Notes: a model not told the origin generated them from the sequence alone. A DNA stretch of 64,000 nt from Amia ocellicauda (GCF_036373705.1 NC_089869.1:13837676-13901675); one strand, 5' to 3'. Shown: positions 12,443-43,400, counted from the stretch's first letter. Translations and numbers: made by a program.

Positions 12443-15400
12443 TACTATTACTACTACTACTGAACATATTATTATTATTATACATGAATTTAAACAAATG
12501 CATACTGCATAAGATCATTCCATGAAAAGGTGAACATCCTTAAATTGTGCATAGCCAGTGGGGTATTTTGATGGTCTAATTAATACATTCAATTAAATTA
12601 CAGGATCCATCATGATTTTCTTCCAAGAAATTTGTGGGCCATTATTCAGAAGAAAGGCAGTGAGTGTTAACATAAAAAGGAGAGCAATATTCTGAATGCT
12701 AAACACAGTATGTAATACATACACAAAGAATGTTAAATATTTTGATATTGATGTTGTTAATACCTATACATTTAAGTGGTATGATATATACACTTAAAAA
12801 AGTCATGAATTATATAATCATAAAATTACATTTTAATGTTTGTCCCAGACAACACGCAGTGTTTTTGAGCCATCTTTTGATAACAGATTGAACCAAGACA
12901 ATAGATGGCAAAGATATCTGTCTTCAGAGGGCACTACCACAATATTTAGAAAAAGGTCAAAAACGCACTATGAGCAGTGAAAGTCAACCGCATACTCAGA
13001 AAAAACTGTGAATAAACTATGCACTGTTACTGCTCTGGCACAGACAAAAATGTACCATGTGTATGCACTTGATCAAATGTTTTAGATAATGGTCATACTT
13101 TCTCTAGAAGCTTTTTAAAGTTCAAATTTGGGATTATGTTTTATTAAATTCATTTTTGTATCGTCTGTATGCCTCAGGGACTGTTTTCTGAACTGTGTCT
13201 TGACAGCTGCTTATCCAAAAAATGAATATCTTATAATTTCAGGGTTTTTAATAAGAAGCAATAAGGACCACATTCTCACATGCAAGCCGCTGTGAGGATG
13301 TATTTATGGAAGCAGGAATGGAATGTTCTTAGCATAGCTGTCAACTTCGAGAGTAGAAAACAGGCGAGACTCAAAGCTGGAGGAAGGGAGTGAGCCATGG
13401 CTTAGGTGGACATTTACCAACCAACATGTTTTGACATTATTACCCTGTTTTACACATTGCATAAACAAGGTACTTCTAAAGTAGTATATTATATGATATA
13501 TTTTTCTATTATGGAACTGCTCAAAAGTTCTATTTTATATGACCATGCAATATCTTAACTTCATGTGATAGGTATGTCTTTGCATATGAATTTGTCTTGG
13601 CTGCTGCTCGGCATCCCTTTAGTGTATACAGTGCAGTATATATTAAATGTATCAAACACTGCCCCCTGTTGATACATTTCTGTCATTATATATGATTTTA
13701 CGACTCATGACCATATATGGTATTATACATTTTAGTCTTTAAATTGGTATTTTATGATGGGTTCAGATGCAAGTACATGCTTTAGAGCAGCCTGGGGATT
13801 TAACATTTCAATGACATATTCAACAACGTAGCTTCCTGGTACAGTGTTGCACTTGGGCCGACATGGTTGAACATTTGCAATTAAACATTAACCACAAGGT
13901 TAATAAGAAAGACATTACATGACATATACTAAGATGCCACAGTAACAATGTTATTAAACATCAATACACCCATCCTTATAATTTCCTCACATTAGGAATT
14001 AAAAAATGGAACTACTGCTGCTGTATGAGTAAAGCCAGTTATCCTCCAATGGATATTGTATTTTGTTACAAGTTGTTTTTAAGCATGACTGTAGGTCAAC
14101 CTACAAATAAAGTATATTCAAACCCAAGGTTAACTCCACTTGCTTATTTGAACTCCCTACAGGCAAAAGCACAGCCATTAAAAAGTTAATTCATCTCAGC
14201 TTTTGAAACAATCAGTTCATGGCAGATAGAGTCTACATGAGGTCCAGCTATTGTAGCAGCCCTCTTCAGATTGTTTTCTTAATGTTAACAATTCTCTTTC
14301 TGATCAAGTGCTGAGGATCAATTTTTAATTTAAAGCTGAGCTATTTTCACTTATAATGTGCATTTATTTTGTGTTTGTATGAAGACTGAAATAATGTTTA
14401 AGGACTAATTAAGTTTAAAGTCCTTCCCCCAGGCAGGAGAAAAATATAAGACTCTCTACCAATTAAAATCAGGCAGCTAAATCATCTAGAAAGGAAACAC
14501 AAGAATCTGTTCAGTCTTGTCTAGACATTTGTGAGTCTTGACTAATAATTCTGTCAACACTGTATAACCATTAACCTTTTCACCTTAGGCTTCACAAGCG
14601 CCTGAAACACTGCAGATTTTATGAGACAAGAAACTCCGCTTTGAAACTAATAGCCATTTAAAAATATGATTGCACTTCATGTGCCCTGGCCCCTGCATGA
14701 GTTCACTGCTCTAAAAAAGAAAAAAACATTTGAATCAACTCTGAATTGTACAAAGAACTTGTACAATTAAATTCTGTCAAATATATCTAGAGTGATAAGG
14801 GTGCGCAGAGAATGCTGTTTTGCCATTTAAGTACTTTCTAAAGACAGGGTTATTCGCTTTTTAATGGGAAGGGGAGACCATGGCGCAGCAGGTAACAAAG
14901 AGTTAGCAAACAGTGCAGTTAAACACCTGACTGAACTTCATCAAACCCTTATCATTTGTTTTACAAGATAAGAATGCCTTGCTTTGAAGTAATTACAAAG
15001 CAAAGTCGATACTGCAAAGTCAGACTGATCACGCTGTTCTGTTCCACACAACTGCCCATGCTATACTAAACTCAACACCTCGATTTCCTAGTATTAAAAC
15101 TGCTATGCAACATATGCCTTCTTCATAAAATCACTTTTTAATATATTTTATACAGTGCACTGCTGTCATCTGCTCTTATTATTATAAGATTTGATCTATG
15201 CTCCCCATTCCTTCTCACTGCCATGGTAATATAATATCTTTAAAGCACCATTTATGAATTACCATTATGAATATAGTGAATTAAGCATCTTGTTTCGGTT
15301 AAGATGCATTACACTTTAAAGTGCAATGTTTCCCAAATATGGTACGGTTTAGCGCTAGTCATGTGACCTGATTACAGTTGCTGACAATAGACTGGGGCTT

Positions 15401-16567
15401 AAACTGCAACAAAGACTCACATTCTTAAAAGAACAATCTTTGAAAGACCATATCAGAGCTCGATAAGATTTGTGATCCAAGTTGTAGACTACATATTTGA
15501 GGTAGGTTATGGATTAATGGAGCATTGAATAACATTCTCCAATCTGGCAATATTAGCACATTAACTGTCTTGAAAAAGTTATCATGGTAAAACGCATCCC
15601 AGTCAAAGTTGTCACAATTATTTCTGAAATGGGTGTACTGATAACCTAGAGAGTGTTTCCTCAATATCCAAGCAAGGATAAAACCAGGAACTTGCCTCCT
15701 ACAGCTCCTTTAGATTACCTTGACCAAATACCACAGACCCAAATCCATTTCCAACCATGGATATATATCCTCTCTGTTTGCTGTGGGACACCCAACTATT
15801 GTTTGGTCAGGAAGGACTAGTAACATATTTAGAGAACGTTGATTATGAGAACAGGCATTCCTGAGATGCTGATAATGGTATCCTGGTAATATTTCATTAA
15901 ATTAACTTCTCTCTTCCAGGTACATGGCTATTATCCATCCTCTAAAACCCAGACTATCTGCTACCACCACAAAGGTTGTCATTGCTGTCATATGGATAGT
16001 GGCCTTTGCATTGACATTCCCACAGTGCTTCTACTCCAAAATTCTCCCCTATAACTCTCGGACCGTGTGCTTGGTTGACTGGCCTGGCGACTATGGGGGG
16101 AAACATCAGCTCACGTGAGTGCTCGTCGTTTACTCTGCCCACTACGTATATACCGCCCACTACAAAAATCCCGCCCACCATATATACTCTGCCCACTACA
16201 TATACCCAACCCACCATGTATAGTCTGCCAGCTCATGGCCCCAGCTTTGGGTCAAGATTTGTGACTGCATTCGCATAGGAATCTATTCCTGGAAAGAACT
16301 CAATAGTCGTAAAAATGCAAATTTTCTGGTAGAAAATAGGAATTTTATAGATCTGGCACAGTTTGTAAATGTCCTGGAAAAAATCATCCCAGGAGACTAA
16401 AGCTAATGGTTTAAAATGGTTACTGGATGCCTGATAATACATTTCTGTCTTATTTTGCAGCTTGCAGAACTTATTTCTAACTCAGGCTTAGATTTACATT
16501 CGCTCCAGTGAAAAGGCAAATCATTCAAAGTGAAATGCAGGAAAAGGAAAATACATGACTGTTTTGA

Positions 16568-16611
<44 letters not shown>

Positions 16612-18673
16612 AAAAGAAAAAAGCAGTACTGAATTAGCTGAAGGTTTTATGTATTGCAGCAAATGAATGTCCTTTCACAACTCACTGTGACAGTCTCTTT
16701 AACTATTTTGCATTTGTACATTATTTAGATATGTGGCATGTCAATGCCAGTTTCTGGTGAAAATATGTCATTTGAAAACCACAACAAATAGTATGAACAT
16801 CATGAAGATGTTACATGTAATTGTAAAAGAAAAGTCATATTGTAAATGAAGAAACAAGTACAACAGCTTTGTAAATGTAATGTTACAGTGCTGAGTATTA
16901 CCATAAAAACACTTAATAAAGCCATTTAATAATAACAAAACTGGGAAAATACCACCCTAGAAAGTCATTAAAACAGATTATGCTGTTGAGGGAGTCATGA
17001 AGAACAGGAGACAAATATCACCTAGCAACAAAAACCTGACTGATATCTTCACACTTTATACTGGTGATCTAATGGGACATTGAATAAGACACGACATCAG
17101 TCAGATCCATGAAAGAGGAGCCTGGCTCAACAAAGGCAAAGCTCTCCTAGCATTTCCTGCACTCACAATGCCTGGTAGAATTGGTGCCATTCAACATCCC
17201 CAAAGAGTCAGGTGTTTTGGTGTTTGGTCTCAGGTACCAGATCGCTGTGATAATCCTGATCTACCTGCTGCCACTTCTGGTGATGCTGGTGACCTACAGT
17301 ATCGTAGGACTGACCCTGTGGGGCAGCGAGATCCCCGGGGAAGCCTCCGAACACTACCAGAACCAGATGCAAGCCAAGCGCAAGGTGATACACACGCACA
17401 CGCCCTCCACAATACACCTCATACTATCATACCATATTATTCAGGTACTTGTGTGTTATTGTAATGCAGTAGTTGCCATTTGATTGAATTAATTAACTCC
17501 ATTGTTCTATTTGCTCCTTCCTTGTTCCTTTATTATCTGTGCTCTCGAAAGCAGATCAAGCGGTTGGCCTGGCACAGCTCCGGCGCTGTTAATCCATGTT
17601 TACAGTCTCATTGAGCCATTGACACTCAGGGGAATCTTAATTGAGACTAACTGTGGCAGCCTAAATATCTTTCTCAACGTCTTGCGGTGTGCGGGCAAAG
17701 ACTATTGAAGCCTTTTGCTTTTCTTTTGCTTGATGGCTTGGAAATGTGCACACCTCATCTCACACTTATATGTTCCCACAGCAGGGTGAGCATATTTATT
17801 TGTTTGCATTGTTCTCTTTTATATTTTTCAGGTTGTGAAGATGATGATTGTCGTGGTGTTGACCTTTGCGTTGTGTTGGCTTCCCTACCATTTGTACTTC
17901 ATCTTGGGAAGCTTCAACAATGACATCTACAAACAGAAATACATCCAGCAAGTCTACCTTGTTATCTTTTGGCTGGCTATGAGCTCCACAATGTACAACC
18001 CTATCATCTATTGCTGCCTAAACCAAAGGTATTGAAAATAAAAAATTGGGTGGAATGCAAGGAGGGTTCGAATACAGAATGAGTTTTATTAACATAAGAT
18101 ACAGAGGTGTGCAGTATATCTTTGGTGGGTGAAATAAATATCACTCAGAATGGTGTATTTTAACATCCCTTTAAGCAGCACTGTTCATGTCCTGAACACA
18201 TTCAATTTAAACATCTTATTTGCCATAGTTTGGTCCTGCACTTCTTTACATGAAATCTTCCTTACATTTAATGTTTTGTGTATATATATGTTTCTTAAGT
18301 CATCTTCTGTTTGCCTGAGTTTGAATTCTCTGTCTGCCCATGAAAAGGGAGAACCTCCTTTGTTGTTGAAGTGTATATGGACTCTGTTTGAAAAGTGATG
18401 CGGAGTGAGAAGACAGTAGGCAAGTCACAGACTGGTGACAGGAATATTGAAATCTGTTTTTGACTCCGAGTCTCTTCCTTCAGATTCCGATCTGGCTTCC
18501 GCAGGGCGTTCCGCTGGTGCCCCTTCATAAAGATATCCGAGGATGACGAGCTGGAGTTACGGCACGCCCGGACCTTCAGGATGACCCGGAGCTACCGGAC
18601 CGACACGACCACTGTAGTGACCCAGAACTCCACTGACCAGGAGGAGACCACCGACAAGCTAATCAAAGCCTAA
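11258..18673 (+). CDS. tacr2: tachykinin receptor 2 (NK2/substance K receptor), complete five-exon CDS
   Basis: Coding exons: 11258-11664, 15920-16114, 17234-17384, 17832-18028, 18484-18673 (407, 195, 151, 197, 190 nt). The spliced CDS is 1140 nt, 379 codons plus stop. The protein is a rhodopsin-type GPCR for tachykinin peptides, expected at the plasma membrane and Gq-coupled by family knowledge. N-glycosylation sequons N14 and N24 precede TM1. The GNITVIW motif is in TM1, Cys111 and Cys186 are the expected TM3-ECL2 disulfide, the DRY motif (135-137) is split by intron 1, CWLPYH (266-271) is in TM6 and NPIIY (307-311) in TM7. The cytoplasmic tail is Thr/Ser-rich and ends LIKA. The ITAMF stretch at the end of TM3 and the position beside tspan15 and hk1 favour TACR2 over TACR1. 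The exon 4 donor is GTATTG, weaker than the others. Human TACR2 is about 398 residues, so the tail is slightly shorter. Confidence 0.93.
12133..12261. repeat. small palindromic MITE-like repeat in tacr2 intron 1
   Basis: The end words CTTTGTGTTAAAATTTAC (12133-12150) and GTGAATTTTAACACAAAG (12244-12261) are inverted copies of each other with one mismatch. Between them lie three variants of an ACACAAYAATGTGT word, itself nearly palindromic, spaced about 22 bp apart. This is the layout of a small non-autonomous DNA element or a nested hairpin repeat. No target duplication is obvious. Confidence 0.6.
12411..12462. repeat. (TAG)n followed by inverted (CTA)n trinucleotide tract
   Basis: About eleven TAG units run directly into GTTACTATTACTACTACT, so the second half pairs with the first and the tract can fold as a hairpin. 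An (ATT)n run follows to about 12480. Confidence 0.85.
16118..16232. repeat. degenerate CT/TA-type minisatellite at the start of tacr2 intron 2
   Basis: Five or six imperfect copies of a roughly 20-bp unit around CTGCCCACTACATATA and CCGCCCACTACAA start directly after the exon 2 donor. It carries an open frame into the exon, but the GTGAGT donor and the phase match to exon 3 make a coding extension unlikely. Confidence 0.7.
16566..16620. repeat. (GAAA)n microsatellite
   Basis: About twelve GAAA units in tacr2 intron 2, decaying into A-rich sequence at the right end. Confidence 0.95.
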
Positions 18674-21600
18674 ACAACTCTTATTTATTACGGTCAACTG
18701 GCAAAGGGGGAGAGGGGCACATTTGGGATTGAAACATCACTTGTCTTTCCATTTCACCAAGTATCTAACAGGAGCATGTAGTGTAGATGTGCCCAGAAAG
18801 CCAGCAGCAAACCCCCTATGGAATGAAATAGGGTTTATACCCATCGTGTGAGGTCTTAGCCTAATATTAAGACTTTGCATCACTGTCAAATGCACATGAT
18901 TGTAAAGAACACATATATGAAGGAGCTCAAAATGCACACCGAGGCAACGTCTGTACTATTATTCAACGGTCTTCAAGAGTTTATATTAAATCTACTGTAA
19001 ATAGGTGTCTTAATATTAAATTGGCTGTATCATCTGTTAATGTTGGACTTTTAAAATGTAAAATTCTTGCCCAATGTGGTCCAATGTCTAGTTATTGTGC
19101 AAAACAGATCTGAATGATGACATTTTTGGATTCATTTCACTTTTGGAGTGGACTGTGCCAAAAGATGCAGAGGGCTGCCGTTGGGCAGAGAGGATATTAT
19201 TACAGGAACCAATGGAAAGGTCGAAGTGCTCCAAAGAGTACTAGAGAAGAAAGTAATGGACATAGACCAGTTGAACCATCACTGAAGTGTGGTGCACCTG
19301 TACTGCTCCTGCACCATGTAGGAGGAACTAGCAGAGAACAGCATTGATCAGCTCATGACTACACAGTCCTGGAATTATATCCATTATGTGTGGAATATCT
19401 CTCTCTCTATTTGTGTATTGATGTAATCTGAAAACCTATCACCAAGGACAAACAGATTAACGAAGATTAAATAGATTTTATATTTTGATAGTTTGGCTGT
19501 GTGTGGAAATCCCCCACCATCAAGTTGGAGTTTAGAAACGTATTCAGGATCTATACCATGCAGTCATATCAACAGTTCTGATATTTGCAGGTCTTTAATG
19601 TGTTTGCCGAGGCTCAATCTGTTGAATCAGCAGCGCAGTTCTCACCACACGCTGCGATATTCCTACAGAGAACGGAAACAGCAGCTCATTGAACATTTCC
19701 AAATATAGATATGTTTTCATAAATATCTGATTATTCAGTTACTACAGATAACCATTCAGATCTGTTTTGATACAGACTTTAATAGATTGTTAACTTAAAA
19801 AAGCAACAACATACAATATACTTCTGAAATTGTATGAACTTCAGACAGAAATTAATGCTTGCGTTTTGTACAATAGGAAGAGGTTTGAGGTGTTATATGT
19901 TCTCATGCAAATGAAACATGTAACAAAGGCTTCATTTTATTTATCATCTCAGTCTATTCAATGCTATGTCAGCATGAGATAGAAAAACACAGACTCTTAC
20001 CCTTAATTGGTGGCAGCTGAAATGATTGAGCTCAGATTATTCCAGAGAACTAGAGAAGGAGACTCAACAGCCATGCTTTCACAAGGTTTCTCTTTTGAAC
20101 AGTGTGAACACCTGTCTTCAAAACAATGGTGCAACCAGAGTACTTGTTATTGGTTGCATACAGGCCTGCAAGCTTGGCTGAAACAGGAAATGGCAGCTAA
20201 TTTGTTCAAGTGTTGACTTCATGAATGCTTCCAGCTGCAGATCACATTGATTTCAGGTGATCAGGGTCTCCTAATAAGGACACGTCCCTTTGCTCAATTA
20301 GACAACTGAGCAATCTCAGAGACCTGAGCGGGCTATGAATGCAGATTTATGTTTCACGCTTAGATGATGCCTGCCCCATACCTGCTGCCTCCCAGGCTAC
20401 AAAAGTGCAATTACAGTTGTATTATGAAATGGTCTAAAAATGGCAGAAAGTTATCCAACTGTTGTCAGTGAGGAAAGAGTTATTGCTTTTTAGTAGGCTG
20501 AAACACTAGCCACAACGTTTTAATGAGGGATGTTTGCTTTATTCTAGACAAATGTGCATGTAAGGTTCAAGCAGCTAGACACGTGATTTATTGTAATGTA
20601 CCTGTATAGTGTAAACTTACTGAAATGGAATGAAGATTACTCTCTGTTGGATTCCAGAACGGTTTTTAGGACGCCATAGCCTTTCCACAGAGAGGTGCTC
20701 TGCCAAAATGGATAACTCATTCCCATTACACTATATTTCTCATTCAAAAGAAAGATACACACATACACACACACACACATCAGAAGAAAAGATTTAAAGT
20801 ATGCCTGGAAGATATTGCTAAAGTGCATGATTGAAAAACCAGAAAACAAACATCTACTACATCATCATTATATTGAATACTATATATATTTCTAGTCTCC
20901 TAATTGTTAATGTTGAAGTGTGTTTTACACAATGCAAAACCAACTGTAACAAGATAGTATTCTTCACACTGAAATATAATAAGATTTGGGTTGTTGTATG
21001 GTGACGCCATATGTTTTGGTGGTAGTATGTTCACAAAGTAATATTATTCTTGTCATCAGTAAGAACTACCAAAATGTTTTTCCACTTAGTTTATGTGTTC
21101 TTCTGTAAATAATGTATATATTACAGTTATCTGTCAGAACTCTACGGGCAATGTCAATGAAAGGATTGTATTTTAATATTCAGTGTTTGTACTTTATTAT
21201 TTTGAACTGTACTTGAAAAAGAATGAGAAGGTTTTTGATCTTGATGTGTAGCATTTCGACATTAATCTGTGGTAATCACCAGAAGTCAAGTGGTTAGCTG
21301 AATAAAGTCGTCAGTTCACCATTTGGACTGTTGAAGTGTTTACTTTTTTTTTTTTTTTTTTGGTGAGACTAGGACATCAAAACTGTGAAACCAGTCAAAT
21401 AAAATGATTTTTTCTTCAAAAATGTCTCCCTATATATGAATAGGATTTTACACTGTTATTTGTACGTGGTGTTAGTATTGGTAGACATTGTATTGCCAAT
21501 CAGACACATCTGATAGCTCTGCTTGTATTCAGAGGGTAAAAGGGTGTAAAGAGTATTATCACTTCAGTTGTACCCCTTTTGTGGTGGACTAACTCTGGGA

Positions 21601-22966
21601 ATACATTTGGCTTTACCAGAAATGAATGTGAAAATAATTAAAACACACAGAAAATAAATGCACAATAGCATAAAAAAGAGGCTATTTTGTATGCAAGTTG
21701 ATGCACATCAAAATAAAATTTAATATATTCACATATATCACTTCTTGAACACTAGTGCATCTATATTAATGTACAAAATAAATGGATCCTATACCTTTGT
21801 GTCACTAAATAAGGCATGCGTTCATCATATAGTTTCAGACATTTAAAGCTACAGGTTGTCTTACAGTAGGACTCACAAACATTCAACCACAGTACACATA
21901 AAGCATACTGAAATATCAACCGCTTTTTCTCTCCTAATAAGCTTTCTGCCATTTGTACAGGGTGTACAGCAGGGAGTTTACACAACACCTATCTCACAAA
22001 AGCAACAAGATATACCACAACTGGATTTGTTTGAGTTTCTGAACACTGAGTAAGTTCTGAGTATTTTCAGAGAAGTTGGGAGGTGAAGGCAAGAGATCTC
22101 ATGTTGGATATTGTATTTGTTTTGTTTTTTAAAGCATAACATGTACCTGTTAAAAACTCAGAGAAAGTACCAAGTAAGGTGTGAAACGGCATTAAACGGA
22201 GATGCAGCTGTGACTCTTGTATAATCCTTTTTACACAACTCACCACATCTTTGCAACAGCACACAAAGGATATTTCTGTGGAGAAATAGCACCCTCTGGT
22301 GGAAAATGCAGGAAGTGTTCTCACCATCACTTGAAACGGGAAAGCCTAGATTTAGACGCTTCATAAACGTTAAAGGAGCAAAAATACGAAAAAATATGTA
22401 ACCGTTAATCAGATTGACCAGTCCTTTAATATTTAATCGATATCTATACTAATGGATATTAATGTATCCATAATACTCTGAGAATTTGGGTGGGCTGTGG
22501 TTTAGTTTGCCCTAGAACAAATGATAACTTATTATAATATTATAATAATAATGAATAATAATTGATATAAATAATATACTCCATTACAAAATGAAATCAT
22601 TAATACATCCTCAGGGATTTTAGGTAAGGAAAATCATATTACATATATATTTCACATTCTAAACAAAAACATATCCACAGGAATGTCTACAATGGTTTTG
22701 TATTACATTTAAAATGCCTATTTTATGGTGAAAATGATAGGACCAAGGATTTTCATCCAGAGGATTTGAAGTTTGTTTGTTTCATATCTAGTAACCGAGC
22801 TCTCCGGGTAAAGACAGGTAAGCAGCAGCCTGGAGAGCAACCCACTGAAAAAAAACAGACTTGAATCGATGAGCCTGCCTCCCCCCCGCCCTCCATGCGA
22901 TGCGAGCAGGTGCTGCGGCGGGGGGGACAGTGCTCAGGAAAGGAGTGGTGCGCGGCGGTGTAGGCC
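18674..22966. other. convergent 3' regions of tacr2 and hk1
   Basis: tacr2 (plus) and hk1 (minus) point at each other across 4.3 kb. For tacr2, ATTAAA hexamers occur at 18985 and 19015 and a canonical AATAAA at 21301-21306, followed 38 bp later by an 18-base T run. The last could be the end of a long 3'UTR of about 2.6 kb. For hk1 on the minus strand, two adjacent ATTAAA hexamers read from 22432-22437 and 22425-22430, about 530 bp after the stop. No exon of another gene was recognised. (CA)n near 20755-20779 is the only other simple repeat noted. Confidence 0.5.
21301..21306 (+). terminator. tacr2: candidate tacr2 polyadenylation signal
   Basis: AATAAA followed by a GT-containing stretch and a T run at 21344-21361, matching the usual downstream element. 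It lies 2.6 kb after the stop codon, so use by tacr2 requires a long 3'UTR. Confidence 0.35.
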
Positions 22967-39675
<16,709 letters not shown>

Positions 39676-39879
39676 TCAGTCGAGGATATAAACCCCCAGC
39701 AAATCCCTTTCTAATGAAGAAAAGCCAGCCTCCAAACGGATCTTTCCTGTCCCCTTTGGAAACCTGCAAGCTGTACAAAATGGAATATGTATACAGGATC
39801 CACATTCACTGTGACTTTCTCCACTGCACACCAGCCAGCCAGCGCAGAGAGATGCAGGAGAAGCTGGGATGGAAACTCA

Positions 39880-39930
39880 CTAAACCCAGCCCACTTCCTG
39901 CCCCGCCATTGGCTGAGACACCAGAGCTGC
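39880..39930 (-). promoter_or_regulatory. hk1: candidate hk1 proximal promoter (CCAAT and GC box)
   Basis: On the minus strand CAGCCAATGGCGGGGCAGG reads across about 39897-39915, an inverted-CCAAT-type NF-Y site next to a GC box, roughly 290 bp upstream of the start codon. No TATA box was noted. The transcription start is not determined. Confidence 0.4.
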
Positions 39931-40364
39931 ACTGCACAAAGCAGTCAATCTGACAGGCTGCCTCAAGCGTCTCCTTCTCAGGAGCGGTGGGGGTGTGGGG
40001 GAGGAGGGAGCTGGTGCATTTCCAGCCTTTACTACAGTAAAACCACAAAGCACGTCCTCCACGTCCCCTCCCTGCTGAAGGGGCATGCAAACAGGCTCCT
40101 TAACACGACCAGCACCATCTCATCACACCTCCTTCAAACGTGCTGCCACAGTGTTTGTTATGGAGGACTTACAAAGGGGCCTGAGCAAGGAAATCTGCTG
40201 AGTAATTCCTTAATTAATTACTTCCTTGCCGTGTCTGTACTGTACACCCATGTTCCCTTGTTTCTCACCCACACATAACTGTGGAAGGAAGTGCAAGGCA
40301 TGCAGATTTATAAAAATAAACTAAGGAGAGCAAAAGAACAAAATGCACACAGGGGTGTACTAGG

Positions 40365-40368
<4 letters not shown>

Positions 40369-40402
<34 letters not shown>
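40369..40402. repeat. (TA)n microsatellite
   Basis: About 17 AT units upstream of hk1. Confidence 0.95.
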
Positions 40403-40405
<3 letters not shown>

Positions 40406-43400
40406 TTAATTATAGTACATATATTTGTCCTACGTCAAAATTGACAGTATTGAGGGATGAATTTATTAAAGAGTTATCACGAATTCTACACATAGAGCAA
40501 TGCTTTCAATGATTTATGGTTTCAAGAGAAGGAGATGAAAAGCATTTCAGTCTGAGACATTAAGACTACAGCCAACAACCATCATGGATGAGATCACATT
40601 CCTGATACAAATGAGTGTGGTTTCCCCGGCAAACTGGCAGACCAACCTTGATATCGGAGCCAAGGCCTTTGACGTGGAAGCAGAATAACCCTCTCACTCG
40701 TTAATGCTTATTCTCTACAGGGCGAATGGCAAAGAAACCAGCCTACCAGAATATGTGTTTTAAGGCTACGTGGCATAACCCAGTGTCTCCAACACCTTAC
40801 ATCAAGATTCAACACCATTTATTAAATCAATCAAATCAAATCAAAAAATATGTAACGAAAACAATAAACTATACATTTGACAGTTATCCTCTCACATCAA
40901 ACTGAGAGATGTACTGTTTGAAATTAAAAACATAGTCTGCGCACCGTGTTAAAAATAAGGATATTAATTGCCATTACAAACTCACAGGAGAAGTCGTCTG
41001 TGAGGAAAAATGGCTTCTTTTAGAAAGAAGTATTTAGATAGAACTGTGCAAGTGTAAGTGTGAAAACGAATGAAAAAGATGTTATTGGCATGACATTAGC
41101 ATTGTTGAAAAATGATCCTCTCCTCTCGGACTGTATTATAGTCAAAGGGCATCCCAGCTGCTGCTCATGTTTTTATCCCACAGGGTGATGATGCAGCAGC
41201 ACAGACTGTGTGCCCCCCGCTGTGACCTTGACAAAGTCATTCGCTTTAAAGAGCTCAGTCCCGATCACTGCTGTAAGAGGCTGAGTCCCTCAAGTAATTT
41301 AGCGTTGAATCAGTAATCATTAAAATGCAATAAATAGGCCTTGTGCGCAAAAGTGAAGAGACCCGTAAAACCTTTGGGACCTTTCCGACAGAAAAGATGG
41401 AGAACTGCAACATATACACACACACACACACTTCTTCACCATCTGCCCCGTCATGATTCAGATGTGTGCGCGCGCATGTGTCAGAGTGCGTCAGACGGCT
41501 CTCTCTTTTACAGCACAGAGCCCACCCTTTAACTGCATTCCTCGCTCTCCCAGCTCCGGCAGTGACAGGGTTAAAGCTCTAGTTCCTCTCTGGTTGCTGT
41601 AGTGCCTAAATGGTGCACAGCGTAAACAGAGACGTGCTGTGGCTCGAATGACCGGATGACGCGCCTTTTTTTCCATGAAGCTACGCCTTCCCCCTTCACT
41701 CTGAGAGACCACCCAGCTCCCCCTCCTCTCTTCCTGGAGCTCAGCTATCATTGAAATCGACCGACTCAGATTACACTAACAATGGCTTCCTTCTGTACTG
41801 CTACCTATTGGCCGGCCTTTTCCTGCATTTCACAATAGAAGGATGAATGTCATGATGTAAGGAGGGCTTAATTTCTTTCCTAATCCTTGCAGAGGGCTTT
41901 ATGGCCCTTAATAAATGGCACCCTTCCCCTCAAGTTGCCCCAGGCTTCATTCTTCATTTATTTTCGGAACAGAAAAGGGTAGGACACATTACATCCCCAG
42001 GAGACGTCAACCCCAATTACACTGAGATATTAGGATTAATCCGCGGACCAGCACTCTGTCAAACCTGCTTTAAATACATATCCTGCGCCGCTAAAATTAC
42101 AACACTTATGGCTCCATAGTACTTTCCAATCTGCTAAAAAAAAATATTTTACACAATTTGTGGTTTCATTTGTCTGAAGTACAAAGTCTGTCAAAGTCAA
42201 GAAGGTCTTGTACAGCAATAGAAGGAAAAAAACAAAAACACAAAGCGGAAACTTATTTTCATGATCTTGATGTAAAAGCAGCTGAACGTAGCTGCAGTTT
42301 AATGTCATGGTGTTGCAGTAACCCTATATCTGCATTACTCAAATGACTGTCCTTTGCTGTTCACCGTATTATTATGCTCTAGTAATTTCTTTTATCCATC
42401 ATATAAACAGTCTAACCGCTGGTGCCACTAACAATAGGACTGGACTGGGGCTAATAAGAAAATAAGAATCTCTCTCTCTCTCACACACACAAACACATAT
42501 GTACATTCACTGTCCGACTTTTGTGTGCAGAATCCTACTCAAATTGACTTGAGTATCATATAATATGAAACAAACAGTGAGGAAATTGACTTTGTTTTAC
42601 AGTTTATAATATATGGGTTATAAAGTGTTAAAATGTATGCATAAAAGGTCAAATAAATAGCTGACCCCTTTTGCTGTTCCCCTGAGATTTTGTCTTTCAT
42701 TTAAACTCATCAATGGCTGTGGGTTACCGTAGCAACTGCAGCCTAAGGTCACTTTGCTGTAACGTGAGCAGATTCGACTCTGCCAGGGGGATGCAATTTA
42801 TAAGCAATCCTGCTACTTTTCATCTATCCAAACGTGGCTTATCTCCAAAGTCAAAGTGCAAGAAATCTCTTTATATATTCAAAGAGGATGCATGCCATAT
42901 TACTTGACAATGCTTGAAAGTAATTGTATGAATTGAAAATGGACAGTTTGTGTTTGCAGATACAATTATAGGAAATGCAGATTAGACCCATTACATAGGA
43001 CTATTGCAATGATCTATTAGTTATGATATTGTAAATAAAGTGAATCTCAGGTTTGAAATAATCTGTGGGACAAACTGGGTGTCTAAAGATTTGTATAATA
43101 AAAAATAATATAAATAAATAAATAATACTAATGTGCTGCTCCAAATGATGTGCACTGTTATTTTGTTGGGTGTGTGTTATTCTATCTTCCACTTGCATTT
43201 TATTATTGAGGTTGAAAAATAAATCTCGGTTTGTTGTTTTTAAATGCAGTACTGTGCCAAAGTGAAGCCAGGTAGAAGAAACTTGGCAGAATTAAAGTCA
43301 CCAAAGATGTTCAACTGACCTAGAACGTCAACAACCTGCACTGTGGTGAATCTCTGTTACTTGACAGAAATACTATATATGGGGCTGCTTTAATTGGGAC

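Noticed and set aside
41491..41751. 86-codon minus-strand ORF in the CpG-containing segment upstream of hk1, considered as an alternative hk1 first exon.
   Set aside because: No resemblance to known alternative HK1 first exons and no donor in the phase that exon 2 needs was convincing; a short ATG frame near 41454 has only a GT-repeat as a possible donor.
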